Positions 37,505-45,873 of a DNA stretch of 64,000 bases are shown here, in pieces. Every line of letters starts with the position of its first letter. Within the stretch, counting starts at the first letter, position 1. The notes under the pieces were generated by a model, which was not told the origin of the DNA, searched no databases, and saw only the letters and a program-made list of their open reading frames with translations. The position numbers were made by a program, and so were the translations under genes. The stretch covers positions 372,001 through 436,000 of the forward strand of contig NZ_CAAJGL010000068.1 of the NCBI RefSeq assembly GCF_900996225.1, given 5' to 3'. This DNA is from Paraburkholderia sp. BCC1884 (GTDB lineage: Bacteria; Pseudomonadota; Gammaproteobacteria; Burkholderiales; Burkholderiaceae).

Positions 37505-39684
37505 GGCTTGGTCCGGTTCTTACGGCGCGAGCGCTGCGCGAACAGGATCAGGAGGATCAGCAGGAGCAGCAGCACGGCGGGGATGCCCCAGCGTGCCCAG
37601 TGATGTGTAACCCACTGCGTGCTCGATTCGCCGGCGCTCAGGTCATCGGGGTGCACGGTGTCGAACTGCTTGAGTACGCCGGTCGAGTCCACCACGGCGA
37701 TATCGCCGCGTGAGAGTTGCAACTTGTCGGTGAGCACCGGCGCGTCGCCAGTCGAACGATAGACGATACCGCTCTGCTCGCCCGATTGCGCGACACTCAC
37801 CACCGCCAGTTTGCTCAGGCCGGAGACGTCGATCAGCTTGTCGCCGCCGGCCGAGGTCAGCATCAGGTGATTGTTCGAGAATTCGACGTGGTTCTTTTCA
37901 TCGGCGAGCGGCACGTCCGCCGCGAGGAAAGGACCAGCGGGGCGCGCGTCGGCACCGTCGGCGGCGACCGAGAACCTGGCGGGCAGCGGCGCGATGCCGG
38001 CGGCGCCCGTGAGCGTGGCGAGGCGCGGCACGCTGTGCACCGCGTCGTCGAGATAGGCGCGCGGCACGATCACCGTGGCCGACGAAGCATAGCGCGCGGC
38101 CATGCCGACGAAGTCGTTGTCGGGTGTGCCCTTGGCGAGCTTCAGAAAACTGCTCGGCAAGACCGACACCGGATACGACTGACGTGCCTGGCAACCGGCG
38201 TCCGGCTGGCGGCGGAAGGTCACGCGCAGATCGTTGGTGCGGGCGAGGGCGTAACGCGGAATCGGCAGTTCGAGCCGTTGACGGCGGCCGTCCACGTCGA
38301 GCAGCTTCGCGCCGATCATTACGTCGTTGAAGTAGACGGTGGCGGTCGCGCGGCCGTCGGACAGCGTCGGCGAAGCGGCGAGATCGAGCACGACTTCCTG
38401 CGGCAACTGGCCGTTGCCCGAGGCCGCGGCCATGTCGAAGCTCGTTTCCCATGAGGCCGTGTCGTGCACATCGATACTGCGTGGCTGGCCGCCGAGATCG
38501 GCGAGCGGAATCATGTCGCCGTGCGTGCGTGCGCCCGGATCGATCTGATGCACGACGACGCGGTTCGACACATCGATCGGTCGCCAGCCGCGTGCAAGCA
38601 CGGCGGCGCCTTCGTTGTCGCCGATCACGATCACCGCGCGTCCGCCCAGATGCGCGACGCGCGCTTCGCCCGCCGCGAGCGGCGCGGCCACGGGTTCGAT
38701 GGCATGGCTGCGCCACGCGTCGAAATTGCCAAGCGCGTCGGGCGCGGCCGTGGCGACTTGTGCGCGCAAGGCGTCGATGGCGGCGCTTAGCGCGGCTCGC
38801 AAAGGTTGATCCGCGACCACCACGTCGGGTCCGAAGACCGCACGCGGCGCGAGCGCGAGCACCGCGCCGAGTTCTGCCGGGTTCGCGATCGCGTGTTTGC
38901 CACCGCTGGCGAGCGCCGCAAAGGCGGGGAGGCTTTGCAGTGCCGTGGGCACGTCGACGCCGCTCAGGTCGACGGTCGAGCCCACGGTCGGCACGGTCTG
39001 CATCACGGGACGTTTGCCGTCGCGTTGCAACAGTGCATTGGTGCGCCATGCGGTATCGAGCGATGCGGCGTCGAGTTTCTGTCCCGCGATGGCCAGCACC
39101 GGCGCATAGGGCAGCGCGCTCCATGCGGTGCGCAGGTCGTGCACGTCGGCGGGATTGAAGCGGTACGACAGACGCGTGCTCGGATCGACGCGCAGCAGAT
39201 TGCCGATCGCGGTCTGATCGGTGCAGACGTTGTCGTTGATCACCGAGGCGAAGCCGAGACCGAGCCGCACATAACCGGCGGCACGCGGCGCGCCGTCCAC
39301 GCCGAGGCTCAGCGAGGTGTCACCGTTGGCTTGCGTGAACGAACGCGACAGCACCGGCGAGCCGTCGAGCGACAGCAGCATGGTGGTACGGCCGCCGTCG
39401 CCGCGCACATAGGCGCCGTCGAATTGCAGCGTGGCGTCGGTGATCGGCACGTCGGCCGGCACCGGCAGGAAGAATTCGCGACGTGTGTCGGGCGCGGTGA
39501 GCGACACACTGCTAAGCAAACCGAGTTCCTTCAGGCTCACGACGCGCGTTTCGATTCTGCCCTGGCTCAACTGACTGAAAGCGCCCGACACGTCCGCAGC
39601 AGCGGCATGAGAGAGCGTGGTCCACAACGCGAAGACAAACGCAAACACGGTATGCGGCCCGCGCGGCCGGAAGGCTCGCATCAT
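37501..39684 (-). CDS. BcsB-like periplasmic glycan-synthase partner
   Basis: Periplasmic protein of 727 aa resembling BcsB, the carbohydrate-binding subunit that guides cellulose out of BcsA. It has a Sec signal (residues about 10-30), a long beta-rich periplasmic region with paired jelly-roll-like domains (DATLQFDGAYVRGD, then ATVYFNDVMIGAK) and one C-terminal membrane anchor (WGIPAVLLLLLILLILFAQ). Two cysteines, in NDNVCTDQ and DAGCQARQ, may pair. It is translated just ahead of the NfrB-like synthase, implying a synthase-BcsB complex that is not the ordinary cellulose one. No cellulose synthase gene lies in the window. Confidence 0.85.
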   Translation of the reverse strand: MMRAFRPRGPHTVFAFVFALWTTLSHAAAADVSGAFSQLSQGRIETRVVSLKELGLLSSVSLTAPDTRREFFLPVPADVPITDATLQFDGAYVRGDGGRTTMLLSLDGSPVLSRSFTQANGDTSLSLGVDGAPRAAGYVRLGLGFASVINDNVCTDQTAIGNLLRVDPSTRLSYRFNPADVHDLRTAWSALPYAPVLAIAGQKLDAASLDTAWRTNALLQRDGKRPVMQTVPTVGSTVDLSGVDVPTALQSLPAFAALASGGKHAIANPAELGAVLALAPRAVFGPDVVVADQPLRAALSAAIDALRAQVATAAPDALGNFDAWRSHAIEPVAAPLAAGEARVAHLGGRAVIVIGDNEGAAVLARGWRPIDVSNRVVVHQIDPGARTHGDMIPLADLGGQPRSIDVHDTASWETSFDMAAASGNGQLPQEVVLDLAASPTLSDGRATATVYFNDVMIGAKLLDVDGRRQRLELPIPRYALARTNDLRVTFRRQPDAGCQARQSYPVSVLPSSFLKLAKGTPDNDFVGMAARYASSATVIVPRAYLDDAVHSVPRLATLTGAAGIAPLPARFSVAADGADARPAGPFLAADVPLADEKNHVEFSNNHLMLTSAGGDKLIDVSGLSKLAVVSVAQSGEQSGIVYRSTGDAPVLTDKLQLSRGDIAVVDSTGVLKQFDTVHPDDLSAGESSTQWVTHHWARWGIPAVLLLLLILLILFAQRSRRKNRTKP

Positions 39685-39790
39685 GGGCGTCGTGTCTCAT
39701 AGGGAACCGTCGAGCGGCAGCGGCATTGAGCGTCTGGCGTCGTACCCAGATTCGATCGAATTCTTCTTGTCATCGGCGCGTTGTTTTGAT

Positions 39791-39819
39791 TTATAACGCA
39801 TCGGATTCTAATCAGTCGA
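39791..39819 (-). promoter_or_regulatory. Promoter candidate for the bcsB-nfrB unit
   Basis: On the minus strand TCGACT (39819-39814) and TTATAA (39796-39791) are spaced by 17 bases, a plausible sigma-70 pair about 107 bases upstream of the bcsB-like ATG. Confidence 0.35.
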
Positions 39820-39860
39820 ATAGCGACCTTTATTTATAAAAAATGTAAAAAAACTTAACC

Positions 39861-39873
39861 GGGAAAATTTCCC
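39861..39873. repeat. Short palindrome GGGAAA-A-TTTCCC
   Basis: A perfect 6-bp inverted repeat with a single central base, in the AT-rich divergent region and upstream of the bcsB promoter candidate. A regulator site is possible. Confidence 0.35.
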
Positions 39874-39964
39874 AGAGAAGCGCCTTCAACCTTGCTTCGT
39901 ATCGGAATTAACTGCCATGGAAGGGGATATTGGAAGGCATATTTTCGATGAACATTTTTTAATT

Positions 39965-39981
39965 CGTTTCATTGTGAAACG
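39965..39981. promoter_or_regulatory. 17-base operator-like palindrome
   Basis: CGTTTCA-TTG-TGAAACG has perfect 7-bp arms around three bases. Its size and position in the divergent control region fit a dimeric repressor or activator site. Confidence 0.45.
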
Positions 39982-40199
39982 GTAAATGTATTTGCATGCA
40001 GGGCATATTAAAGCGTGTGGCTTCGCTTTCAACCATTGCGATTGTCTGCTCCGCTTCTTCCGCATCGTCGACCGATTCACTGGTACGACTCACGGGTCGA
40101 AGTCGGAACCCGTTAGCGCGTGTGTTGGGAGGATATCTATCTTGTGATCGCGCAACAAACCGGCTAAATTGCAGCATCGCGTTAGATAAGCTCTTGTGA

Positions 40200-41081
40200 A
40201 TGCCGCGTAGATTACCTCCACTGAATGCCCTGCGCGCCTTCGAGGCCGCTGGCCGCCTGGGCAGTTTCAAGGACGCGGCGGCCGAGTTGCACGTCACGCA
40301 CGGTGCGGTGAGCCAGCAGGTGCGTCTGTTCGAGGAGTGGCTAAACGCGCCGCTGTTCGAACGGCACAACCGGCGAGTGGTGCTCACGCCCGCGGCCAAG
40401 GTCTATCTCGAGCAAATCGGCCCGTTGCTCGAACGCCTCTCGCAGGTCACCGGGAGTTATGGCGTGGCCGCGAACGTTTCACGCACGCTGACGGTGAATG
40501 CGCCCGCGACCTTCACGCTGCGCTGGCTGGTGCCGAGACTCGCGTCGTTTCGCTTTGAGTATCCCGACGTCGATGTGAAAGTGGAAACCTCCAACGAACC
40601 TGTGGAGAGTTTGCGAGAGACCTACGACATCATCATCCGCGGCGGCCCGGATACGTTTTACGGCTACACCATGCGGGCGTTTCTCTCCGAAGAGCGAATC
40701 CCGGTGTGCAGTCCGGCGCTGTTGCAGCGTCTCCCACTGCGCACGCCGGACGATCTCCGGCAGCACACGCTGCTGCACACGTCGAGCCTTCCGCGCCTCT
40801 GGGGAGACTGGCTGGCGCAGGCGCAGATCGGCACGCTGCGGCCGGCCGCAGCATTGACCTTCGACCATTTCTTTCTGACCTTGCAGGCGGCCATCGACGG
40901 TATCGGTATTGCCATGGGCCCCACTGCGCTGGTATCCGACGATCTCGCCGCGGGCCGGTTGCTCGCGCCGTTTGCCGGGCCGCGTCTGCCGTCGCGCAGC
41001 TATTGCACCTATGTCGCGGACGACAAATCCAATGATGAACTCGTCGTGCTGTTTCGCGCGTGGCTCGAGCGGTCACCATGA
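40200..41081 (+). CDS. GcvA-type LysR transcriptional regulator
   Basis: LysR regulator of 293 aa opening with the GcvA-like signature LPPLNALRAFEAAGRLGSFK and HTH residues AAAELHVTHGAVSQQVRLFE. The effector domain follows. Its stop overlaps the start region of the downstream M3-like peptidase gene (ATGA), so the two genes form an operon in which the regulator may control the peptidase. It is also divergent from the bcsB-nfrB unit across the AT-rich region and could influence it. Confidence 0.9.
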   Translation: MPRRLPPLNALRAFEAAGRLGSFKDAAAELHVTHGAVSQQVRLFEEWLNAPLFERHNRRVVLTPAAKVYLEQIGPLLERLSQVTGSYGVAANVSRTLTVNAPATFTLRWLVPRLASFRFEYPDVDVKVETSNEPVESLRETYDIIIRGGPDTFYGYTMRAFLSEERIPVCSPALLQRLPLRTPDDLRQHTLLHTSSLPRLWGDWLAQAQIGTLRPAAALTFDHFFLTLQAAIDGIGIAMGPTALVSDDLAAGRLLAPFAGPRLPSRSYCTYVADDKSNDELVVLFRAWLERSP

Positions 41082-42949
41082 AATCAATTCGTGAAGATTC
41101 CTCCATGAAAATCGCACGTGCTTTCTTCGACGAACTCAACGAGCACTTCTTGCGGCTTCATCGCGCGGAAGGCGAACTGTACTGGTCGACTCATACCGGT
41201 CAGAGCGACGAGCACGAGGCGCTGGCCGAGGCATCGCTAGCCCGTAAGATGTTCGTGGCCGATGCGCCGCGTCTGACGCAGACGCGCGAGCATTTGGCCA
41301 GACTTCAGGTCATGGATCAATCGGCCGAGCGCGATGCACTGGTCAGCGGTCTGCGGGGCTGGCTCGCCGTCTTCGAAGCCAATGCCATCGGCACTGCACG
41401 CGCAGCCGATCTGCTGTCTGAACTCATCAGGACAGACGCCGATTTTTTCGCGCGACGGCAAGCGTACAAGATGGGCCACATCGGTTCCCAAGGTCGCCGG
41501 GAGGACGCCACGCCGGCGGCGCTCAGAAGCAACATGGCGAGCCACCCGGACGAAGCCGCCCGCAAGAGTTCGCACGATGCGCTGCATGGGCTCGAGCATT
41601 GGGTGCTCGACAACGGTTTCATCGACATCGTGGCAAAGCGCAACGCGCTGGCGCGAGAACTAGGCTACCGCAACTTCTTCGAATACCGTCTGAAGGCGAA
41701 TAGCGGTATTACCCCAAAACAATTGTTCGCCGTGTTCGATGCATTCGAAGCGAGCACGCGGGACGCACATCGACAATCCCTGGATCGACTCGTACGTGAA
41801 CACGGCGAGGACGCTCTGTTGCCTCACAATCTGATGTTCAGAGTGCGAGGAAATGCGTCGCAGCACGACGATGTCTATTTTCCGTTCGACAAAGCGCTGG
41901 AGCGTTGGGCCGAATCGTTCCGGCGCATGGGCGTTTCATTTCGCGGCGCGCGGCTCCAGATCGATCTGCTGGACCGGCAAGGCAAATTTCCGACCGGCTT
42001 TTGCATGGCGCCCACGCCGGGCTATCGTGACGATCGCAGCGGCTGGATTGCGGCCGACGTGCGCTTCACATCCACTGCGCGTCCGCAGCAACCCGGCGCG
42101 GGACTACGGGGCCTCAAGGTGTTGTTTCACGAAGCGGGCCACGCCGCGCATTTCTCGAACGTGGCGTTGAATTCGCCGTGCTTTTCGCATGAATTCGCGC
42201 CGAGTTCGCCGGCCTTGCTCGAAACCCAGGCGAAGTTTTTCGATGCGCTCCCATCGGACCCGTGCTGGTTGAAACGTTACGCAACCGACACCGACGGCAA
42301 GCCGATGCCCGAGGAAATGATCCGCGCGCGCCTCGAGGCGGCCCAGACATTTTTGGCCTACACGGAACGGCGCGACCTCGTGCCGACTTATTTCGAATGG
42401 GCGCTGTACGACATGGAAGATGCCGAACGCACGCCCGCGGCGGTGGTCGAACTTGCCCGGTCGGTCACGAAGCGCATCCTCGGCATCGAAGGCCACACCG
42501 ACTATGTGCTGGCCTTGCCGCATCCGATCTATCACGATATCGCGGTCTACTACCACGGCTATCTGCTAGCCAAGATGGCGGCGGCGCAAACCCGCGCGTA
42601 TCTGATGCGTACGCTGGGCCATATCGTCGACAACCCGGAAGTGGGGCGCCTGCTTGCTCGACACTACTGGGCACCCGGCAATAGCGTGACGCTCGATCAG
42701 AGCTTGCTGGCCTTGACGGGTGAACCGTTGAACGTGGCCTATCTGGCTGCTGAATGCAATCGATCGGGTGCGCAAGCATGGGCGCTCGCACTCGATGCAT
42801 TTAAACGAAGCGAGCATCTGCCGACACCGACGGAGCCGCTCGACCTCGCCGCATCGATTGCAATCGTTCATGGCGCGCAACGGATCGCGAGCAATGACGA
42901 ATCGCTCCCCGACCTGTACGCGGGATTCGAACGATGGATCCGTGGCTAG
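41078..42949 (+). CDS. M3-family-like zinc metallopeptidase
   Basis: Oligopeptidase-like protein of 623 aa. The zinc motif HEAGH is at residues 351-355 in LFHEAGHAAHF, with a downstream glutamate region ETQAKFFDALP about 30 residues on, as in gluzincins of the M3 group. It has no signal peptide, so it is cytosolic. ATG 41078 overlaps the LysR stop (translational coupling); ATG 41105 is an alternative start. Likely role: trimming small peptides. Confidence 0.85.
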   Translation: MKSIREDSSMKIARAFFDELNEHFLRLHRAEGELYWSTHTGQSDEHEALAEASLARKMFVADAPRLTQTREHLARLQVMDQSAERDALVSGLRGWLAVFEANAIGTARAADLLSELIRTDADFFARRQAYKMGHIGSQGRREDATPAALRSNMASHPDEAARKSSHDALHGLEHWVLDNGFIDIVAKRNALARELGYRNFFEYRLKANSGITPKQLFAVFDAFEASTRDAHRQSLDRLVREHGEDALLPHNLMFRVRGNASQHDDVYFPFDKALERWAESFRRMGVSFRGARLQIDLLDRQGKFPTGFCMAPTPGYRDDRSGWIAADVRFTSTARPQQPGAGLRGLKVLFHEAGHAAHFSNVALNSPCFSHEFAPSSPALLETQAKFFDALPSDPCWLKRYATDTDGKPMPEEMIRARLEAAQTFLAYTERRDLVPTYFEWALYDMEDAERTPAAVVELARSVTKRILGIEGHTDYVLALPHPIYHDIAVYYHGYLLAKMAAAQTRAYLMRTLGHIVDNPEVGRLLARHYWAPGNSVTLDQSLLALTGEPLNVAYLAAECNRSGAQAWALALDAFKRSEHLPTPTEPLDLAASIAIVHGAQRIASNDESLPDLYAGFERWIRG

Positions 42950-43041
42950 TCTCCATCCAGGATGTCGGTCGCTTTATGGCTGTGGCCCACGCCTCCGATC
43001 AGGACTCGAGTGTTGCCGGATATACCTGAAAAATGTCCCGC

Positions 43042-44190
43042 TCAGGCGTGCAAGACCAGTTTTTGCACCCGCCAGTTGAGCAGTTCCGCGACGAAAAGGA
43101 CGTCCTCCTTCGGACACGCCATCTGGTGAATCCAGCCGAACTGCTTCGGCTGCTTGCCGGCTTTGCCGAGCACGCCGAGCACCTTGCCGTCCAGCGTCAT
43201 CTTGTAGATGCGGCCGGGGAAGGCGTCGGCGCTATATAGCACCTGGTTCGGCCCGGGCGAAATGCAGATGGCCCACGGCGAGCCCGGCGCGAAAGTGCCG
43301 GCAGCGATCGCCGCTTCGTCGGGCATGTTGCCGATGGCGGGGCGCGCGTCAGATGGCACCGGCACGTCGATCGTAAATTGCCGCAGGAACGTGCCTTCCG
43401 TATCGAAGACCTGGATGCGCCGGTTGCTGCGGTCGGCGACATAGATGTTGTCGTGGGCATCGAGCGCGATGCTGTGGGGCGTATGAAACTGGCCCGGTCC
43501 GGTGCCGCGCTCGCCCCACGACTTGACCCAGTTGCCGTCGCGATCCACTTTGGCGACCCGCGAGTTGATATAGCCGTCGCTGATGTACGTGTTGCCCGCG
43601 ACGTCCCACGCCACGTCCGTGACCTGGCGAAAGCGGCCGGGTTCGGCGGGCAGCGGTGGATTGGGGTGTTTGAGCGGACCGGTTTCTTCGTCGGCAGCCT
43701 CCTGTTTGCGGCCGAACACCATCGCGACGCGTGCGTCGGGCGTGAATTTGATCACCATGTCGGAGCCTTTGTCCGTCACCCAGATGTTGTCCTGGCGGTC
43801 CACCTTGACCGAGTGCGCGAACGACCACGCATACAGGTTGTGGCCGATCTCGCGAACGAATCGTCCATCGGGTGCGAATTCGAGGAGTTGCGCGGCGGCT
43901 GCGCCATAGGCCGGCCCGATCGAATTGCCGCGCGAGAGCACGAAGATGTGTCCATGCGAATTCAGTGCGACGCCCGAGCACTCGCCGAAATACATGTCTT
44001 TGGGCAAATGAACGGGATTCGCAACCGAGTCGTAAGGGATGGTGGGAACGCTTTGATCGTCCGCGAAAGCCGACGGTATCGCGAGCCCGGCGGCCGTGCC
44101 CGCGATGAGGTTCAGGAAGGTACGGCGGCTCATTACCCGGTGCTCGGCGGTGCCACAGCACGGGCACAACGACTCGTAGTGCGCGCTCAT
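43042..44190 (-). CDS. Tat-exported NHL-repeat protein
   Basis: A 382-aa beta-propeller protein. The N-terminus has an unusual Cys cluster (LCPCCG, residues 8-13) before the twin-arginine signal SRRTFLNLIAG (21-31). NHL blades follow: HSVKVDRQDNIWVTDKGSD, ITDVAWDVAGNTYISDGY-type segments, HSIALDAHDNIYVADRSNRR and QPKQFGWIHQMACP. Similar propellers occur in peptidyl-glycine monooxygenase-like proteins, but the copper-binding catalytic core is not evident. AGGAGA precedes ATG 44190. It is divergent from a metallophosphoesterase gene. Confidence 0.85.
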   Translation of the reverse strand: MSAHYESLCPCCGTAEHRVMSRRTFLNLIAGTAAGLAIPSAFADDQSVPTIPYDSVANPVHLPKDMYFGECSGVALNSHGHIFVLSRGNSIGPAYGAAAAQLLEFAPDGRFVREIGHNLYAWSFAHSVKVDRQDNIWVTDKGSDMVIKFTPDARVAMVFGRKQEAADEETGPLKHPNPPLPAEPGRFRQVTDVAWDVAGNTYISDGYINSRVAKVDRDGNWVKSWGERGTGPGQFHTPHSIALDAHDNIYVADRSNRRIQVFDTEGTFLRQFTIDVPVPSDARPAIGNMPDEAAIAAGTFAPGSPWAICISPGPNQVLYSADAFPGRIYKMTLDGKVLGVLGKAGKQPKQFGWIHQMACPKEDVLFVAELLNWRVQKLVLHA

Positions 44191-44213
44191 TTGCTGTCTC
44201 CTGTTCGTTATGA

Positions 44214-44249
44214 CATGTCCCGTTTCGAGGTGCGACTTATACGGACATG
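44214..44249. promoter_or_regulatory. Inverted repeat in the NHL / phosphoesterase divergent region
   Basis: CATGTCC (44214-44220) and GGACATG (44243-44249) are exact reverse complements separated by 22 bases, close to the NHL gene start. A regulator could bridge the two arms. Weak evidence. Confidence 0.25.
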
Positions 44250-44384
44250 CAGAGCCCATCGTAGTGCACAAAACGGCGGCCCGCTCGGGCGTCTGTGGGC
44301 GCATGCGGGCTGGATCGCGCGCTCCCGTCGGCATCTGGTATCGGCCGCGACACTTTTTCGACATGCGAGTGCCGTAACGTCGGA

Positions 44385-44406
44385 GGTTTGCGACGGCAAA
44401 CCGTCG
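44385..44406 (+). promoter_or_regulatory. Overlapping alternative hairpins upstream of the phosphoesterase gene
   Basis: GGTTTGC-GACG-GCAAACC (44385-44402) and CGACGG-CAAA-CCGTCG (44391-44406) are both perfect stems with 4-base loops and share bases, so only one can form at a time. They lie about 40 bases before the ATG in the likely leader. Confidence 0.35.
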
Positions 44407-44445
44407 CGCATCCGATCCCCGACCGACCTAGTGAGAGAGGCCAGC

Positions 44446-45828
44446 ATGGCGGCGAAGCGCGAGTCGACGAAGACCAGGGTAAAAGACAGCAGCGAGAAAG
44501 TAAAACGAAAAGCGCCGGACGCCGTGACGGAGCCGCGTGCCCTCGCGCATCCAGTGTTCGCGCAGCCCCAGCCGACCGCCGATCCGACCGTGTTTCGCGT
44601 GCCCCATCCCTCGGACGATGCGGCCTACAAGGAGATCGACAAGCTCAATGCCGAGCACAAGCTTTTTCCGCTGCCATTTCCTCCACCGCGCGGCGGGACC
44701 GAGCCACAACTGTCGTTGCTCGACGTGTTCGGCGGCAACGCGGACGCTATCTCCCGGATAACGGCCGCGGGTCAACTGGTTTTTCATGCTTTGGGCGATT
44801 GCGGCAGTACCAAAGGCCCCACCACGCAGAACGAAGTCGCCGACAAACTGACGGCCGACTTTACCGAAGCGGATGCCGCGGAAATCCCGCAGTTTGCATT
44901 ACTGCTCGGAGACGTGGTCTATAGCTTCGGCGAGGGCAAGTACTACTACGATCAGTTTTACGAGCCCTATCGGGACTATCCGGCGCCGATCCTCGCCTGT
45001 GCGGGCAATCACGACGGCATGATTTCACCCGAGGCGCACGCCACGAGTCTGGCCGCGTTCCTGCGAAACTTCTGCGCCGCAACTTTCGTGGTGACGCCGG
45101 AAGCCGGTGGCTTGTCCCGCACCGCGCAGATCCAGCCTGGCGTGTTCTTCACGTTCGATGCGCCCTTCGTGCGCGTGCTGGTGATTTACAGCAACACGCT
45201 CGAAGACCCGGGTGTGATTTCCGATCCACGTATCGGACGCAGCCAACTCGACTATCTCGATGCCGCACTCAAACGCGTGAAGGCGGAAAAGTTTGCCGGC
45301 GCGTTGTTGATTGCGGATCATCATCCGCCGTATTGCGCGGGCGGCCACGGGTCGAGCACCGCGATGCTGGCGCAGATCGATGAAATTTGCGAAGCCAACG
45401 GCGTCTGGCCGCACGCGTTTCTGTCCGGTCATGCGCATAACTATCAGCGCTTCACACGGACGCGTGGGGCTGACGGGTCGCAGATTCCGTATCTCGTGTG
45501 CGGCAACGGCGGTCATGGCCTGATCAAACTCGCCGCCCACGGCGCGCCCGCCATTCGCGCGCCGCAGATCGTGCAGGCCGCATCGGCGAATAGCGATCAG
45601 GTCGTGCTCGAGAACTACGACGACACCAACTATGGCTATCTGCGCATCGTGGCGACGACGTCGCAACTGCGCATCGAATACCACTCGGCCTCGGACGGTC
45701 TGGCGACGAAGGCGCCGAACGACTACGTGACGGTCGACCTCGACGGCCGGAAGATCGTTCACTTCGAAGCAGCGGACCTGGGCCAGCCCGCTGCGGCAAA
45801 ACAGATCCGCGCATTGCTGGCGCGCTAG
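44446..45828 (+). CDS. Metallophosphoesterase, 460 aa
   Basis: Calcineurin-like phosphoesterase. Metal motifs appear in order: FHALGDCGS (D), LLLGDVVYSFG (GD), CAGNHDG (GNHD), LIADHHPPYCAGG (H) and FLSGHAHNYQRF (GHxH). The first 35 residues are Lys/Glu-rich without a signal peptide, unlike the Tat-exported phosphatase at 11 kb, so it is probably cytoplasmic. GAGAGAGG precedes ATG 44446; the frame stays open far upstream only as noise antisense to the NHL gene. The substrate is unknown. Confidence 0.87.
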   Translation: MAAKRESTKTRVKDSSEKVKRKAPDAVTEPRALAHPVFAQPQPTADPTVFRVPHPSDDAAYKEIDKLNAEHKLFPLPFPPPRGGTEPQLSLLDVFGGNADAISRITAAGQLVFHALGDCGSTKGPTTQNEVADKLTADFTEADAAEIPQFALLLGDVVYSFGEGKYYYDQFYEPYRDYPAPILACAGNHDGMISPEAHATSLAAFLRNFCAATFVVTPEAGGLSRTAQIQPGVFFTFDAPFVRVLVIYSNTLEDPGVISDPRIGRSQLDYLDAALKRVKAEKFAGALLIADHHPPYCAGGHGSSTAMLAQIDEICEANGVWPHAFLSGHAHNYQRFTRTRGADGSQIPYLVCGNGGHGLIKLAAHGAPAIRAPQIVQAASANSDQVVLENYDDTNYGYLRIVATTSQLRIEYHSASDGLATKAPNDYVTVDLDGRKIVHFEAADLGQPAAAKQIRALLAR

Positions 45829-45873
45829 TGCGCACGGGTTGGCTTGTGACGACGAAAAGAACTCGCGCACTCC

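Larger units (their letters stand above)
39685..40199. other. AT-rich divergent intergenic region
   Basis: About 515 bases between the bcsB-like and LysR genes, much richer in A/T than its surroundings, especially 39775-39990, with runs of T and A. It contains a promoter candidate and two palindromes listed separately. A 64-codon minus-strand open frame (39886-40080) is Lys/Arg-rich without a ribosome binding site and is probably not a gene. Confidence 0.55.

Noticed and set aside
39886..40080. A 64-codon Lys/Arg-rich minus-strand open frame in the AT-rich island
   Set aside because: No ribosome binding site and codon use unlike the genome; it covers probable regulatory DNA.
43378..44445. 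An N-terminal extension of the metallophosphoesterase of about 350 codons
   Set aside because: This part lies opposite the NHL gene and has no domain; a good ribosome binding site marks ATG 44446.
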